Shown piece by piece: positions 1-8,100 of a stretch of DNA of 25,826 nucleotides. Both the position numbers and the translations under genes were made by a program. Below the pieces are notes generated by a model. That model was not told the origin of the DNA, did not search any database, and saw only the letters and a list, made by a program, of their open reading frames with translations. The stretch comes from a virus. The first letter of the stretch is position 1. Each line of letters opens with the position of its first letter. The stretch lies in the IMG/VR virus record IMGVR_UViG_3300022902_000523, positions 1 through 25,826 of that record; one strand, given 5' to 3'.

Positions 1-63
1 AAAGTTCTTTTTTGAATTAGCTCTTTTGGCAGGTTTCTTGTTAGGCTTGGTATTAGTTGCCAT
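1..63 (-). CDS. Unknown basic protein, N-terminus only (runs off left edge)
   Basis: Only the first 21 codons are in the window: an ATG at 63, then a Lys/Arg/Asn-rich start (MATNTKPNKKPAKRANSKK...). The start is well supported because GGGGAGG lies 6 bases upstream of the ATG. A basic, low-complexity N-terminus is seen in many phage DNA-binding and virion proteins, but it does not identify a family. The gene follows a promoter and a structured leader of about 130 nt (positions 64-196), so it appears to begin a new transcript separate from the late operon that ends at the holin-like gene. Function unknown. Confidence 0.6.
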   Translation of the reverse strand, partial: MATNTKPNKKPAKRANSKKNF

Positions 64-65
64 GT

Positions 66-84
66 GTTACCTCCCCTAGGTAAC
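66..84 (-). promoter_or_regulatory. SD-covering hairpin in 5' leader
   Basis: In the minus-strand transcript, GTTACC (84-79) pairs perfectly with GGTAAC (71-66) around a 7-nt loop, TAGGGGA. The Shine-Dalgarno sequence AGGGGAGG of the gene starting at 63 lies partly in the loop and partly in the 3' arm, so this fold could limit translation. That is an inference from base pairing; no known riboswitch class was recognised. Confidence 0.5.
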
Positions 85-107
85 CCTCAGATAGGATATT
101 AGGGCAA

Positions 108-124
108 GCCAGTGAGGTACTGGC
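108..124 (-). promoter_or_regulatory. Hairpin in 5' leader
   Basis: A perfect 6-bp stem, GCCAGT with ACTGGC, around a 5-nt loop in the leader upstream of the gene at 63. A weaker CCCT/AGGG pairing (104-101 with 88-85) lies between it and the SD-covering hairpin, giving a series of up to three stems. This is what a regulatory leader would look like, but the ligand or regulator, if any, is unknown. Confidence 0.4.
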
Positions 125-202
125 CGTATTGACTTTATATTGCAAATGATACATTTTCTCGTCTCCACTCAAAAGGTTATAATCTTTCTTAATCATGAAC
201 AT

Positions 203-231
203 ACTTTAACATAATCATTATGCTATGTCAA
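203..231 (-). promoter_or_regulatory. Sigma70-type promoter reading leftward
   Basis: A perfect -35 box TTGACA (231-226), a 17-nt spacer and a -10 box TAAAGT (208-203, 4 of 6 matches to TATAAT). Very AT-rich DNA just upstream (232-260) could act as an UP element. The predicted start is near 196, giving a leader of about 130 nt before the gene at 63. This is the best-looking promoter in the window. Confidence 0.65.
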
Positions 232-290
232 ATAAAAATATATAAATAATTAAACTATATTTATTAAGAGTAGGACATAGAGAGAGATTG

Positions 291-308
291 CATACTATAT
301 ATAGTATG
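291..308. repeat. 18-bp perfect palindrome
   Basis: CATACTATATATAGTATG reads the same on both strands. It sits about 60 bp upstream of the -35 box of the promoter at 203-231. A perfect AT-rich palindrome of this length is a plausible binding site for a dimeric regulator. Shorter palindromes, AGGATATCCT (323-332) and TTCGCGAA (351-358), lie in the same gap between the holin-like gene and the promoter. No repressor gene is visible in the window. Confidence 0.5.
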
Positions 309-399
309 GTTTGAAGATTTTAAGGATATCCTAAAAAAGAATTGACTAATTTCGCGAACTTGATATTATAGGTTTACTTTTTTCCATTCTTTCCACAGG

Positions 400-430
400 G
401 GCTGGCATTAACCCATTGCCAGTCCCAGCC
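400..430 (-). other. Hairpin just after the holin-like gene
   Basis: The right arm TGCCAGCC can pair with either of two left arms, CTGGCA (422-417, 9-nt loop) or GGCTGG (430-425), starting a few bases after the stop codon at 434. No U-tract follows in the transcript, so it is not a standard intrinsic terminator. It may protect the 3' end of the late message or act with a protein factor. The rest of 64-433 holds the palindromes, promoter and leader described separately. Confidence 0.35.
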
Positions 431-433
431 TTA

Positions 434-730
434 TTACCCACCGTTTGTTTTCATTACCTGATACGCCATCCGGACATTGCTTTCATATTCCGCCTCTGTA
501 GCCTTAACCACCTTTTTCATAGAATTAATAGCATGTATGTACTTTTCTACACCTTTTTTTTCTCCAGTCACAACGTCTTTTGCTTCCCGGACAGACGCAA
601 ACGCCAGCTTTGCCAATAAGTCTACGCGCTCTGCCTTCGTTTTTCCTGCCATATTTCTAATATACGCATACGCACAAGAGGCGAGGCCGCCCAGTGCCAC
701 TCCGATTTCTATAATCGTTGCTAAATCCAT
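434..730 (-). CDS. Holin-like small membrane protein
   Basis: A 98-residue protein with one hydrophobic N-terminal segment (about residues 4-24, MDLATIIEIGVALGGLASCA), then a charged, helical, Lys/Glu-rich tail. This layout matches single-span phage holins of the LL-H type, which form pores that let the endolysin reach the wall. The start is the ATG at 730, with AGGAG 5 bases upstream; the GTG at 736 is too close to that site. It is the last gene of the late operon, directly after the tail fibre genes, where lysis genes often sit. No endolysin follows within the window. It could instead be another small phage membrane protein, as there are no diagnostic residues. Confidence 0.5.
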   Translation of the reverse strand: MDLATIIEIGVALGGLASCAYAYIRNMAGKTKAERVDLLAKLAFASVREAKDVVTGEKKGVEKYIHAINSMKKVVKATEAEYESNVRMAYQVMKTNGG

Positions 731-742
731 ACTCACTCCTTT

Positions 743-1117
743 CTAATCATGCTCTTGTTTGTTAAGTTTACGCTGAATCCTCAGCACGTTAATTGTATCA
801 GGCTCCGGCTTGCCAAGCTCCTTGTCTAAGGCACTACACAAATCCTGTCTCAATACCACCTTTTTGTCAATATTAATGCCGGTTCCCTTGTCACCCCTCC
901 ATCTATTTCTATCCGCTCTGACTTGAAGTAACTCAGACGTGTCCATATCAGTATATTCTAATCCAGAAAACTCTAAAGACTTCTCGGCAACGCTATCAAG
1001 TTGTTGCGTTATCCATGTACGGTATGCCATGTCACTTGGCTTATTCTGTGGATTTGTATCTGGATAACTTACTGATATTTTCCCATCTAATCTAAACCAC
1101 ACCCTGCATATACTCAT
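743..1117 (-). CDS. Small protein after the tail fibre, function unknown
   Basis: A 124-residue soluble protein. It begins with an ATG preceded by a very strong AAAGGAGG site. The N-terminal third is beta-like (CRVWFRLDGKISVSYPD) and contains a Trp-rich patch, followed by a helical, charged C-terminal half ending in Lys/Arg/Gln-rich sequence. It sits 11 bases after the fibre gene and just before the holin-like gene. Proteins in this place are often fibre chaperones or small fibre-associated proteins, but I recognise no family, so that role is only a guess from position. Confidence 0.6.
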   Translation of the reverse strand: MSICRVWFRLDGKISVSYPDTNPQNKPSDMAYRTWITQQLDSVAEKSLEFSGLEYTDMDTSELLQVRADRNRWRGDKGTGINIDKKVVLRQDLCSALDKELGKPEPDTINVLRIQRKLNKQEHD

Positions 1118-1128
1118 TGTTTCCTCCT

Positions 1129-1950
1129 TTATGAAACGTCACCAAAAACAGCAAAGCCGATTCTGTCGGCATCAACAGCACTTCCACTGAAATCACGAAG
1201 TACAATCCTGAAACTTCCCTTAAGCACAGTGGCAGAACTGTGGCGTGATAATATTTGTGCAGATCCTCCTCCCATTCCCACAATAACATAATTTGCATTC
1301 GCCATGTCCGTATCAATATTTAATGTATAATCTCCAACGCCATTATCTGTAATAACCGAGGTCATATTAAATCTATCGTAATATACTGGAGTCCCTGTAC
1401 CATTAAAAGATCCCCATGCTTGACATAATTTTTGATTTGTTGACGTGGCAATATCGTCATCGGTTATACTGTCAATATCTGGTGGGCTTCCGGTCGTTGC
1501 AGTCAGCACAGAGCCCAACATTCTCTCTCCGGTAAAATTATCAGCATTTGACGTCCGGAATGACATGCTAAATGTTCCACCAGGCACATTGTCATCAACG
1601 GCATACACATAATACGTTGTAGAAACCGCAGAGCTTCCACTGCCGTCAATATTTCCATTTAAATCAAGTGATATATCCGCAGTATTCCTTACCGCGCGCT
1701 GGTCAATCATCATTTCCTGCGCTGGAATTTGCACCGTATCACCAGCGGTTACGTTAATTGCTACTGCCTGCCTGAAATTTAACAGCATTTTTGCCAGGCC
1801 AATATTCTGAACCTTCGAAACCGTTCCAAGGAAATCTTGTATTGCCCTGTTCTCTTCTTGCAATGTAATTATATCTGCCGCCTCTATGTCATCCTCATGG
1901 TCAACAGGAGGCTTAAAGTCTTTTTTGCCAGTAGGGTATTGTGATGCCAT
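1129..1950 (-). CDS. Tail fibre / receptor-binding protein
   Basis: A 273-residue virion protein with three parts. An acidic N-terminus (about 1-55) ends in a short helical stretch. A beta-rich middle follows (about 60-165). The C-terminal segment (about 175-273) has the pattern QAWGSFNGTGTPVYYDRFN...GVGDYTLNID...NANYVIVG, which closely resembles the tip domain of many phage tail fibres. It likely forms part of the host-contacting structure at the tail end. AAGGAG precedes the ATG at 1950. It follows the tail hub gene, the usual order. It contains no Ser-Gly-Asp tripeptide, unlike several other virion proteins here. The receptor cannot be inferred. Confidence 0.75.
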   Translation of the reverse strand: MASQYPTGKKDFKPPVDHEDDIEAADIITLQEENRAIQDFLGTVSKVQNIGLAKMLLNFRQAVAINVTAGDTVQIPAQEMMIDQRAVRNTADISLDLNGNIDGSGSSAVSTTYYVYAVDDNVPGGTFSMSFRTSNADNFTGERMLGSVLTATTGSPPDIDSITDDDIATSTNQKLCQAWGSFNGTGTPVYYDRFNMTSVITDNGVGDYTLNIDTDMANANYVIVGMGGGSAQILSRHSSATVLKGSFRIVLRDFSGSAVDADRIGFAVFGDVS

Positions 1951-1960
1951 CTCTCACTCC

Positions 1961-3178
1961 TTAAGTATCTACAATTTGATTTAGTCTATTATTTAAGTAT
2001 CCAATTGTTTCAGATATATCCTCTCTGATCTTACCGCCAACTATATTTACCGTCAAACCATCTCCATTTGACAGTGCATAATTTATTCTTTCCATCTGAT
2101 ATTTAGAAGTTACAAAAGGCGACGAACCTAGCAATGCAAACAAAATAGCCCCCTGCGGAGGAAGAGTTTCTACTTGTTTTCTAACATTAGATATAATTGC
2201 ATTTACAGTCGTTAGCGGCTCCTTAGAATCGGTTAAATATCCATCTATATATTGATCAGCCGTATCATCCGTAGAGATTGCGCTTTGTTGCAATATCGCA
2301 TTTCGTTTGCCGAAACTATCTTGACTCGCCAGATCTGTTTTTGTTCGGACATATGATCCTGCGCCGAATAACTTATACTCATTTATTATACCGCTAAAAT
2401 CACTCACTTCATTTAAAGCATGGAGTTCGTCTGCAACAAAAGCATTTTTTACATCATTAGACCGTACAACAAAGAATATTTCCTTTTCATTATTTACGCC
2501 CCACTCGGCGTTTCCGGATATTTCCGACAATGACCGAATCGCAGACATTGCAGATCCATTAAAAGTTATGGAATCAACGACAAACCCCTCAGCCCTGACT
2601 AGCCCCTTTGACGGTGTTCTTTTTATTTGCGTATCAGGTGCTACATAATTATCGATGATAAACGCAACTATCGAGTCTGTATTAGAGTCTGTGAATGTTA
2701 TATTGTCAAGCCTTACCCTTTCAAGCTGCATTACAAACCCCTGAACCTGCAATGAAACTGTACTTGCCAGACCTAGCTTTTGTGATCTATTGGCCACCTC
2801 TCCACGATACCAAGTTTCATACAATTCGCCACTATTCCGAATCACGTCTATCTGAATCTCTGTCCCTTCTTCTATTACATCAACCGACTGATAAGGTAGG
2901 GCAAGAGACATACTGGCACTGCCACAACCTCCGATTCTATTATACTCCCAACTTACATCAAGCAATACAGGCTGACGGTTCTTTCCAGAATATGTGGCTT
3001 GACCATATTTGCGCTGTTTGTATTTATATGGATCCGCCAATTCATGAAATACGGCCTTTGGATCCACGAGTATGGTACTGCTGTTGTTCTTATCGCGTAG
3101 AATTACCCTTATATTAAAAGGCCGTTTCTCGCCACCATATTTTGCCTGCCCATATTTTACGGTTTTATATTTCGACAT
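1961..3178 (-). CDS. Tail tip hub / tail-associated protein
   Basis: A 405-residue protein placed directly after the distal tail protein gene, overlapping it by one base (TAATG). Position, size and the run of beta-rich modules fit the tail hub (gp27/Tal-like) that closes the tail tube and carries fibres. The N-terminus carries an internal duplication, KYGQAKYGGEKRP (about 8-20) and KYGQATYSGKNRQP (about 57-70). A DPYKYK motif near residue 49 resembles DPYKYS in the preceding gene. No peptidase motif (NlpC/P60 or M23) is visible, so it is the hub without a lysin domain. The family assignment rests mainly on gene order. Confidence 0.6.
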   Translation of the reverse strand: MSKYKTVKYGQAKYGGEKRPFNIRVILRDKNNSSTILVDPKAVFHELADPYKYKQRKYGQATYSGKNRQPVLLDVSWEYNRIGGCGSASMSLALPYQSVDVIEEGTEIQIDVIRNSGELYETWYRGEVANRSQKLGLASTVSLQVQGFVMQLERVRLDNITFTDSNTDSIVAFIIDNYVAPDTQIKRTPSKGLVRAEGFVVDSITFNGSAMSAIRSLSEISGNAEWGVNNEKEIFFVVRSNDVKNAFVADELHALNEVSDFSGIINEYKLFGAGSYVRTKTDLASQDSFGKRNAILQQSAISTDDTADQYIDGYLTDSKEPLTTVNAIISNVRKQVETLPPQGAILFALLGSSPFVTSKYQMERINYALSNGDGLTVNIVGGKIREDISETIGYLNNRLNQIVDT

Positions 3179-5181
3179 TATAGATATGTGTCTCTGTATT
3201 CAAATTGATATCGTCCTGGAGCACTTTGTACCTCAAAGACATTATCACCTTTGGGCATCTCTATAAAATCACCAGTGATAAAGTTCGCATAATCCCTACC
3301 AGCGCCAGAAATTTGCCTTGTCATGGAATCAAACAATATTGTTCCGGTCTGTACTAAATTCTTGGAGAATCTAAAGAATGAGGTTCTTCCCTCTGGTTCA
3401 GTATTAATAATTCTCGTATCAATTAAATCCCCGGAATCAGCAATCATAAATATACGAGGCCTTGCAAATGCATTACCCGCATTATTGAGAATGATTGATT
3501 TTGTACAGTGATTTACTTTGAAATATACATCCCCGCTGATGTTCTTGGTTACTGTATCGCCAGAAGTATGTTCATATTGACCACCCTGATATTCATTTGA
3601 TAGCGTAGCAGCCCTGATTGACCGGTAATTGCTATCATCAAATGCCTGGTCTCCACTAAACATAAGGCCATATTCAAGTCCAATTTGTATTGGGGCGAAC
3701 TGGAAGTTTAGATCGATCTCTGACGAAACAGTCCAATCGCCACTTCCCACAGTAACGGTATCTTTGACATTATTGTTTATATCCCTGATAGTACAAACGA
3801 CATCTCCGGAAGGAACTCCGGTATTCGCTCCAGATTTAATAATTATCTTACTAATTGTACTGTTTGTTGCGATAAACCTTTGCTTCAAAGCGTTCTTTGT
3901 CGTCGTGCCAAACTCAACATCTGTATCACCACTGGTTTGAGATATTCCTACAGCTTCATCAGTCCACGCCAATTCAAGGTGTTTAAATTTATATTGATTA
4001 GAATATTTGTATGGATCATCATGGATAATATTTAGATTATATGACTGTATTACTCCAGGGCTGAGTGGGGTTCGTGATAGATTGTTTTTTCGACTAAACA
4101 TAAATCTATCTTCACCGAACCATATTTTGAATTCTTTGCGTTCTGTGGCCTGTTGTATAAATTGGATCCTGGTGTCGATGCCATCAAAAGACCCCTTTGT
4201 CACAGTGGATGATATTGTTGTCTGGCTAACGGCTTTATAATTACGCTCTTCGCTTATGGCGCCATCCCTTTTCAAGTTATCCAGAATTCCTATTTTATTT
4301 GGAGAGCCTTCTACCCACGTGTCGCCGTCTTCAATTAATCGTACAAAGTTCACGCTTTTAATTAAGTCATCCCCGGAAACAACTGTGATTAATCGTCCTT
4401 TATGGGTTCCGAGCCCTACAATTGGCGAGAATGTATGTTTTTTATTCCATCGTCTGTTTTCAAGAAAAAACATATCACCACTGATATTTGTAGCGACTTC
4501 TGTATCAAGATACACGGTATGAGCCTGCATAATACCATCGCTTATTTTATTTTTTTCCCATTTCAATCCATCGTGCTTGTAATGAAACCCATTATCTGCA
4601 ATGCCTGTAAGCTTGCCATGTGCCTCTAACAACCTCCAGATATAACCTATGCTGTCTCCTGATAAAATTGATTGTTGCCACCATGAATCGTCCTTTGCAA
4701 AGATCTTAGCCCCCGTTGTCGAAGCATATATTTTTCCATCCCATGCAGCAATGCCTTTGACAGAAGTTTCACCCGTAGTATGGTCTGACGTTAAAGTACT
4801 CCCATCAGAAGTGTAAATGTCACCATCTTCTGCAGCAATAAAGATATCATCGCCGCTTTTACTAGCTATCTGGTGGAATCTGGTGGATTGTGCGCTTCCT
4901 ACTTGAGCCCACGCCCCATCAAACGTATTCTTGCGATATAACCTACCACCATCAGTTCCAGCGTACAGAAAGCCATCTGTGTGTAATTTAAGAGCTGTTA
5001 CTGTTCCCGTTATACCTGACTCAGAAGTCCAGTTCGTGCCTTCAATAGAACGTTCAACCCCACTATCGATACCAACAAAGGCATAGCCAAAGGCAGACTC
5101 AGCAGGTAGCGGAGTAGTAAGCCCTGATTTCACAGTACTTTCCTCTGTAGCGCCAGATATGGTTTGTATTATTTCTGTCAT
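3178..5181 (-). CDS. Distal tail (Dit-like) protein fused to an N-terminal beta-propeller
   Basis: A 667-residue protein with an unusual build. Residues about 30-295 hold repeated blade-like units (LYAGTDGGRLY, IYASTTGAKIF, GIADNGFHYKHDGLKWEK) typical of beta-propellers of the BNR/YCF48 kind. Residues about 315-410 look like the N-terminal half of a distal tail protein. Residues about 430-555 resemble the jelly-roll 'choice-of-anchor' type domain, which appears inserted. Residues about 560-667 match the C-terminal Dit pattern (GRDYANFITGDFIEMPKGDN). It overlaps the tape measure stop by ATGA and precedes the hub, the normal Dit position. It contains eleven Ser-Gly-Asp tripeptides. The propeller and jelly-roll probably bind surface sugars; this is inferred. 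Confidence 0.7.
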   Translation of the reverse strand: MTEIIQTISGATEESTVKSGLTTPLPAESAFGYAFVGIDSGVERSIEGTNWTSESGITGTVTALKLHTDGFLYAGTDGGRLYRKNTFDGAWAQVGSAQSTRFHQIASKSGDDIFIAAEDGDIYTSDGSTLTSDHTTGETSVKGIAAWDGKIYASTTGAKIFAKDDSWWQQSILSGDSIGYIWRLLEAHGKLTGIADNGFHYKHDGLKWEKNKISDGIMQAHTVYLDTEVATNISGDMFFLENRRWNKKHTFSPIVGLGTHKGRLITVVSGDDLIKSVNFVRLIEDGDTWVEGSPNKIGILDNLKRDGAISEERNYKAVSQTTISSTVTKGSFDGIDTRIQFIQQATERKEFKIWFGEDRFMFSRKNNLSRTPLSPGVIQSYNLNIIHDDPYKYSNQYKFKHLELAWTDEAVGISQTSGDTDVEFGTTTKNALKQRFIATNSTISKIIIKSGANTGVPSGDVVCTIRDINNNVKDTVTVGSGDWTVSSEIDLNFQFAPIQIGLEYGLMFSGDQAFDDSNYRSIRAATLSNEYQGGQYEHTSGDTVTKNISGDVYFKVNHCTKSIILNNAGNAFARPRIFMIADSGDLIDTRIINTEPEGRTSFFRFSKNLVQTGTILFDSMTRQISGAGRDYANFITGDFIEMPKGDNVFEVQSAPGRYQFEYRDTYL

Positions 5182-8100
5182 TTTAAACTGCTAAATTGTA
5201 TTGGTTTATTTAGTGTCAAGTTTATTTCATTGCCTAATTTCTGGCCCACGACCTTAATGTTTTGATCACTGGACAAATTAATAGCTCCATTTAAATTCAG
5301 TGTAATCCCGGAACTTCTATCACCTTGAAAATCAAGTCTTGACAAATTAACACCGCTGAACCTTTCACCCTTATCAACAAATGCTAATCCTGATCTTGTA
5401 ATTTCGCCGCCTTGCGCGAGCTTAGGTATTCTAATTGCCTGCGCCGCAGACATTTGAGAATCCGGAGAAAAGCCTTTGGATAAAGTATCCAATCCCTCAA
5501 AAACACTGGTAAATAAGTCCGAGGCCTTGGCGAAATCTGGTGAGACGGCAATCTCTTTTGTCAAAGATTTAAAGCCTGCGGCATCAAAAACATCACCTTG
5601 CTTACTCAAAAACTCTGTTATCGGAGCCACGGTCTTCGCCATGATTGATTTTAAAACAGTCGTATTGCCCAAGCTGGCTGTTACCGCCTGTATTATACTA
5701 TCAAATATTGAGTTATTTAACACATCTTTAAATACATCAAAGCCTGCAGTAGCAGTTGACTGTTTAAACCCTTCTCCAATCGCAGAAGTCACAGCACCTG
5801 TCAATGTTGTCTCGATTGTGTCTAGTAGTTTTTCCGCATCGGCAGTCGCGGATTGAAGAGCACCTATCTTACTAGCTAAATCCTGTGGACTAGATGGTAT
5901 TGCCTGAATAGCAGATAAAGCTCCGGATAATTGAGGGAAATTTTCTTCGATACCCAATGCGCCGGCACGTCCCAAAACTCCACCGGCGGCCCCTTTGGCC
6001 TGTGCTGAGAGTGGATTCGCAATTGCCCCAAAACCTCTGAATGAAGTCGCTCCAAATGGCAATCCCGGTCTGCTTTTTTTTCCTCCGAATAAAGATCCAC
6101 CAATGCCGCCTAAAGCAGATCCAAGGAATCCTCCTGCTGCCGCCCCAATAGGCCCACCCAAGGCGAACCCCCCAATAGAACCACCAATACCGCCAATTGA
6201 ACTCCCGATCCTAGATCCACGGTTCTTTTGAAACCCCAATAGTCCTGGAGCAAATCCGCCCGCAAAAGAACCAATACCACCAGCGAGGCGAAGTCCACCA
6301 CCAATAGCCCTTGTGCCTGCACGTCCAAAAACCTTGGCAAATCCGCCCGCAAGCTTTCCCGTTCCTCCGAATGCAGTTCTTGCCGCCAATCCCAGACCGG
6401 CACCGCCAAGTCTGATCAAGCTTGACGGGCTAGACAACCCACCCGGGCTTAATGTCCCTTGGCCTGCAGCCAATGCAATAGACGCGGCACTTTTTAACCC
6501 AACCGATGAGGACAAGCTTTTGCCAGCACCTACGGCAGAAACCGCACTACTCGCACTAACCGGAGATCTACCGCCCTGTCCGATACCACCGATACCCGCA
6601 CCACTTGCCAATCCCCCAGCAGTTGTTTGTACTATTCTGTTTCCAGCAACAACTTGATTGCCCCCGAATCCTCCAACGCTACTAATTCCAGCAAAATTTA
6701 AAACCGACCGTGCCACGGCATCTGCGGATATCCTTACAATCGAATCACCTATATCCCTGAAGATATCTACCATCGTGTTTCTGAAATCCAATCCCTTGCG
6801 CGTAAGCCTTGCGAAAAGAATATTTGATAGAGTTGATTCAATCTTCCCGGATGTCGCGACAAAAGCCTTTTCTGTCTGCGATAATGCCTTTTTTGTAATT
6901 TGAGGGAACCGAGTATCCATCAGATTTACAAAATCCTGCACCTCTTTGTTTTGCAGTTTCAATGCAGGTATGATTTGCTTCCTTGCACTTTCCCACGCCT
7001 TGCCGAGTCTCGGCAATGAAACGGTACCACTTTTCTCTATTTCCTTAAATGCTTTAACTGCCGCATCTGCAGTTTTTGTAATTTCGACATCAGTGCTTAT
7101 GTTTAATAATTTCAATGCGGAATCAAGTGATTCCTTTGCTTGCTCATTTGCCAGCCTTCGTGCCTTTGCAACTTCAACTTCCCCCTTTGCCACAGCGTCT
7201 AATATCACAGCATATTTGGGCAATATTGTTATTAATGCAGTGTATTCTGTACTTGTCGCTTGGATTAATTTTAAATCTTCTGGAGTAAATGGCTTTTGCC
7301 CGGTTGCAATTTCTTTAATTGCTCTCTGCACTTCCTTGAGCCTCTTTGTCTCTGCCTCCGTGCCTACAAAAAAATCAAATGCTTTTTTGGGAGATTTAGT
7401 TAGAAGACTAAAAAACCTTTCAATAAAGCCAATCGTAACAGGCACTTCGTCTTTAATATCTATCAGCCCATTGCTAAAGCCAGTCAGCCCTTTGATTGCA
7501 CCAGTTAAAGCAGGAGTCGCAAGCAGCCCTAAGCTGATCCGTAAGTCATCAACCCTGATTTTAAATTGTTGTGCTTGGAACCAATTTGTTTTAGATATTT
7601 CTGCAAAGGCTTTTGCCGTTGAACCTGTTCTATTTAATATAGTATCATAATCTTCTGTTAATTCCGATAACTGAGCCATTTGATTATTAAATGCCCTCAG
7701 TGCTTCACGCTCTGAAAATATGATATTGATGTCATCTGTTCTCACTTTCCGAAGCGTTCGCAAGGTTTTAATCATGTTATCATTTGCGATAGCACTGGCA
7801 CCCAAAGTAATATTATATTTTGCCGCCGCTCTGCTTGCTTCAGCAGTCGGCTTACTCAGCGATATCATCAAAGTTCTAAGCCCCGTCACAGTCTCTTCTA
7901 TATTTTCACCAGACCGAGTTGCCGCCGCGAACGTTGCACCCAAATCTTCCACACTTACATCCAATGACCTTGCCGTTGACGCTATTTTTCCAAAATTCCT
8001 TGCAACATCTGCAAGTGTGGCTCTGCCTCGTTTTTGGATTGAAAACAGCAAGTCAGACGCATCGGTAGCATCTTTAATTCTATTGCTATAAATTTGGAAT

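Noticed and set aside
53-196. A 47-codon open frame in the leader (MIKKDYNLLSGDEK...) overlapping the gene at 63
   Set aside because: Its ATG would lie at the predicted transcript start with no ribosome binding site, its second half does not look like a protein, and the same bases form the hairpins of the leader. A leader peptide cannot be fully excluded.
400-430. The hairpin after the holin-like gene as an intrinsic terminator
   Set aside because: The stem is GC-rich, but no U-run follows in the leftward transcript. The T-run near 333-338 follows only a weak AT stem.
6110-6409. Minus-strand open frame of 99 codons in the glycine-rich part of the tape measure
   Set aside because: It is an out-of-frame reading of a Gly/Ala-rich stretch of the tape measure, which naturally leaves long frames open. 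The in-frame protein fits its family.
6946-7650. Long open frame on the plus strand (234 codons)
   Set aside because: It lies entirely within the tape measure gene in reverse. The Ser/Ala/Leu-rich translation mirrors codon choice in that gene, and there is no ribosome binding site or neighbour on the plus strand. The same holds for the other plus-strand frames in the window.
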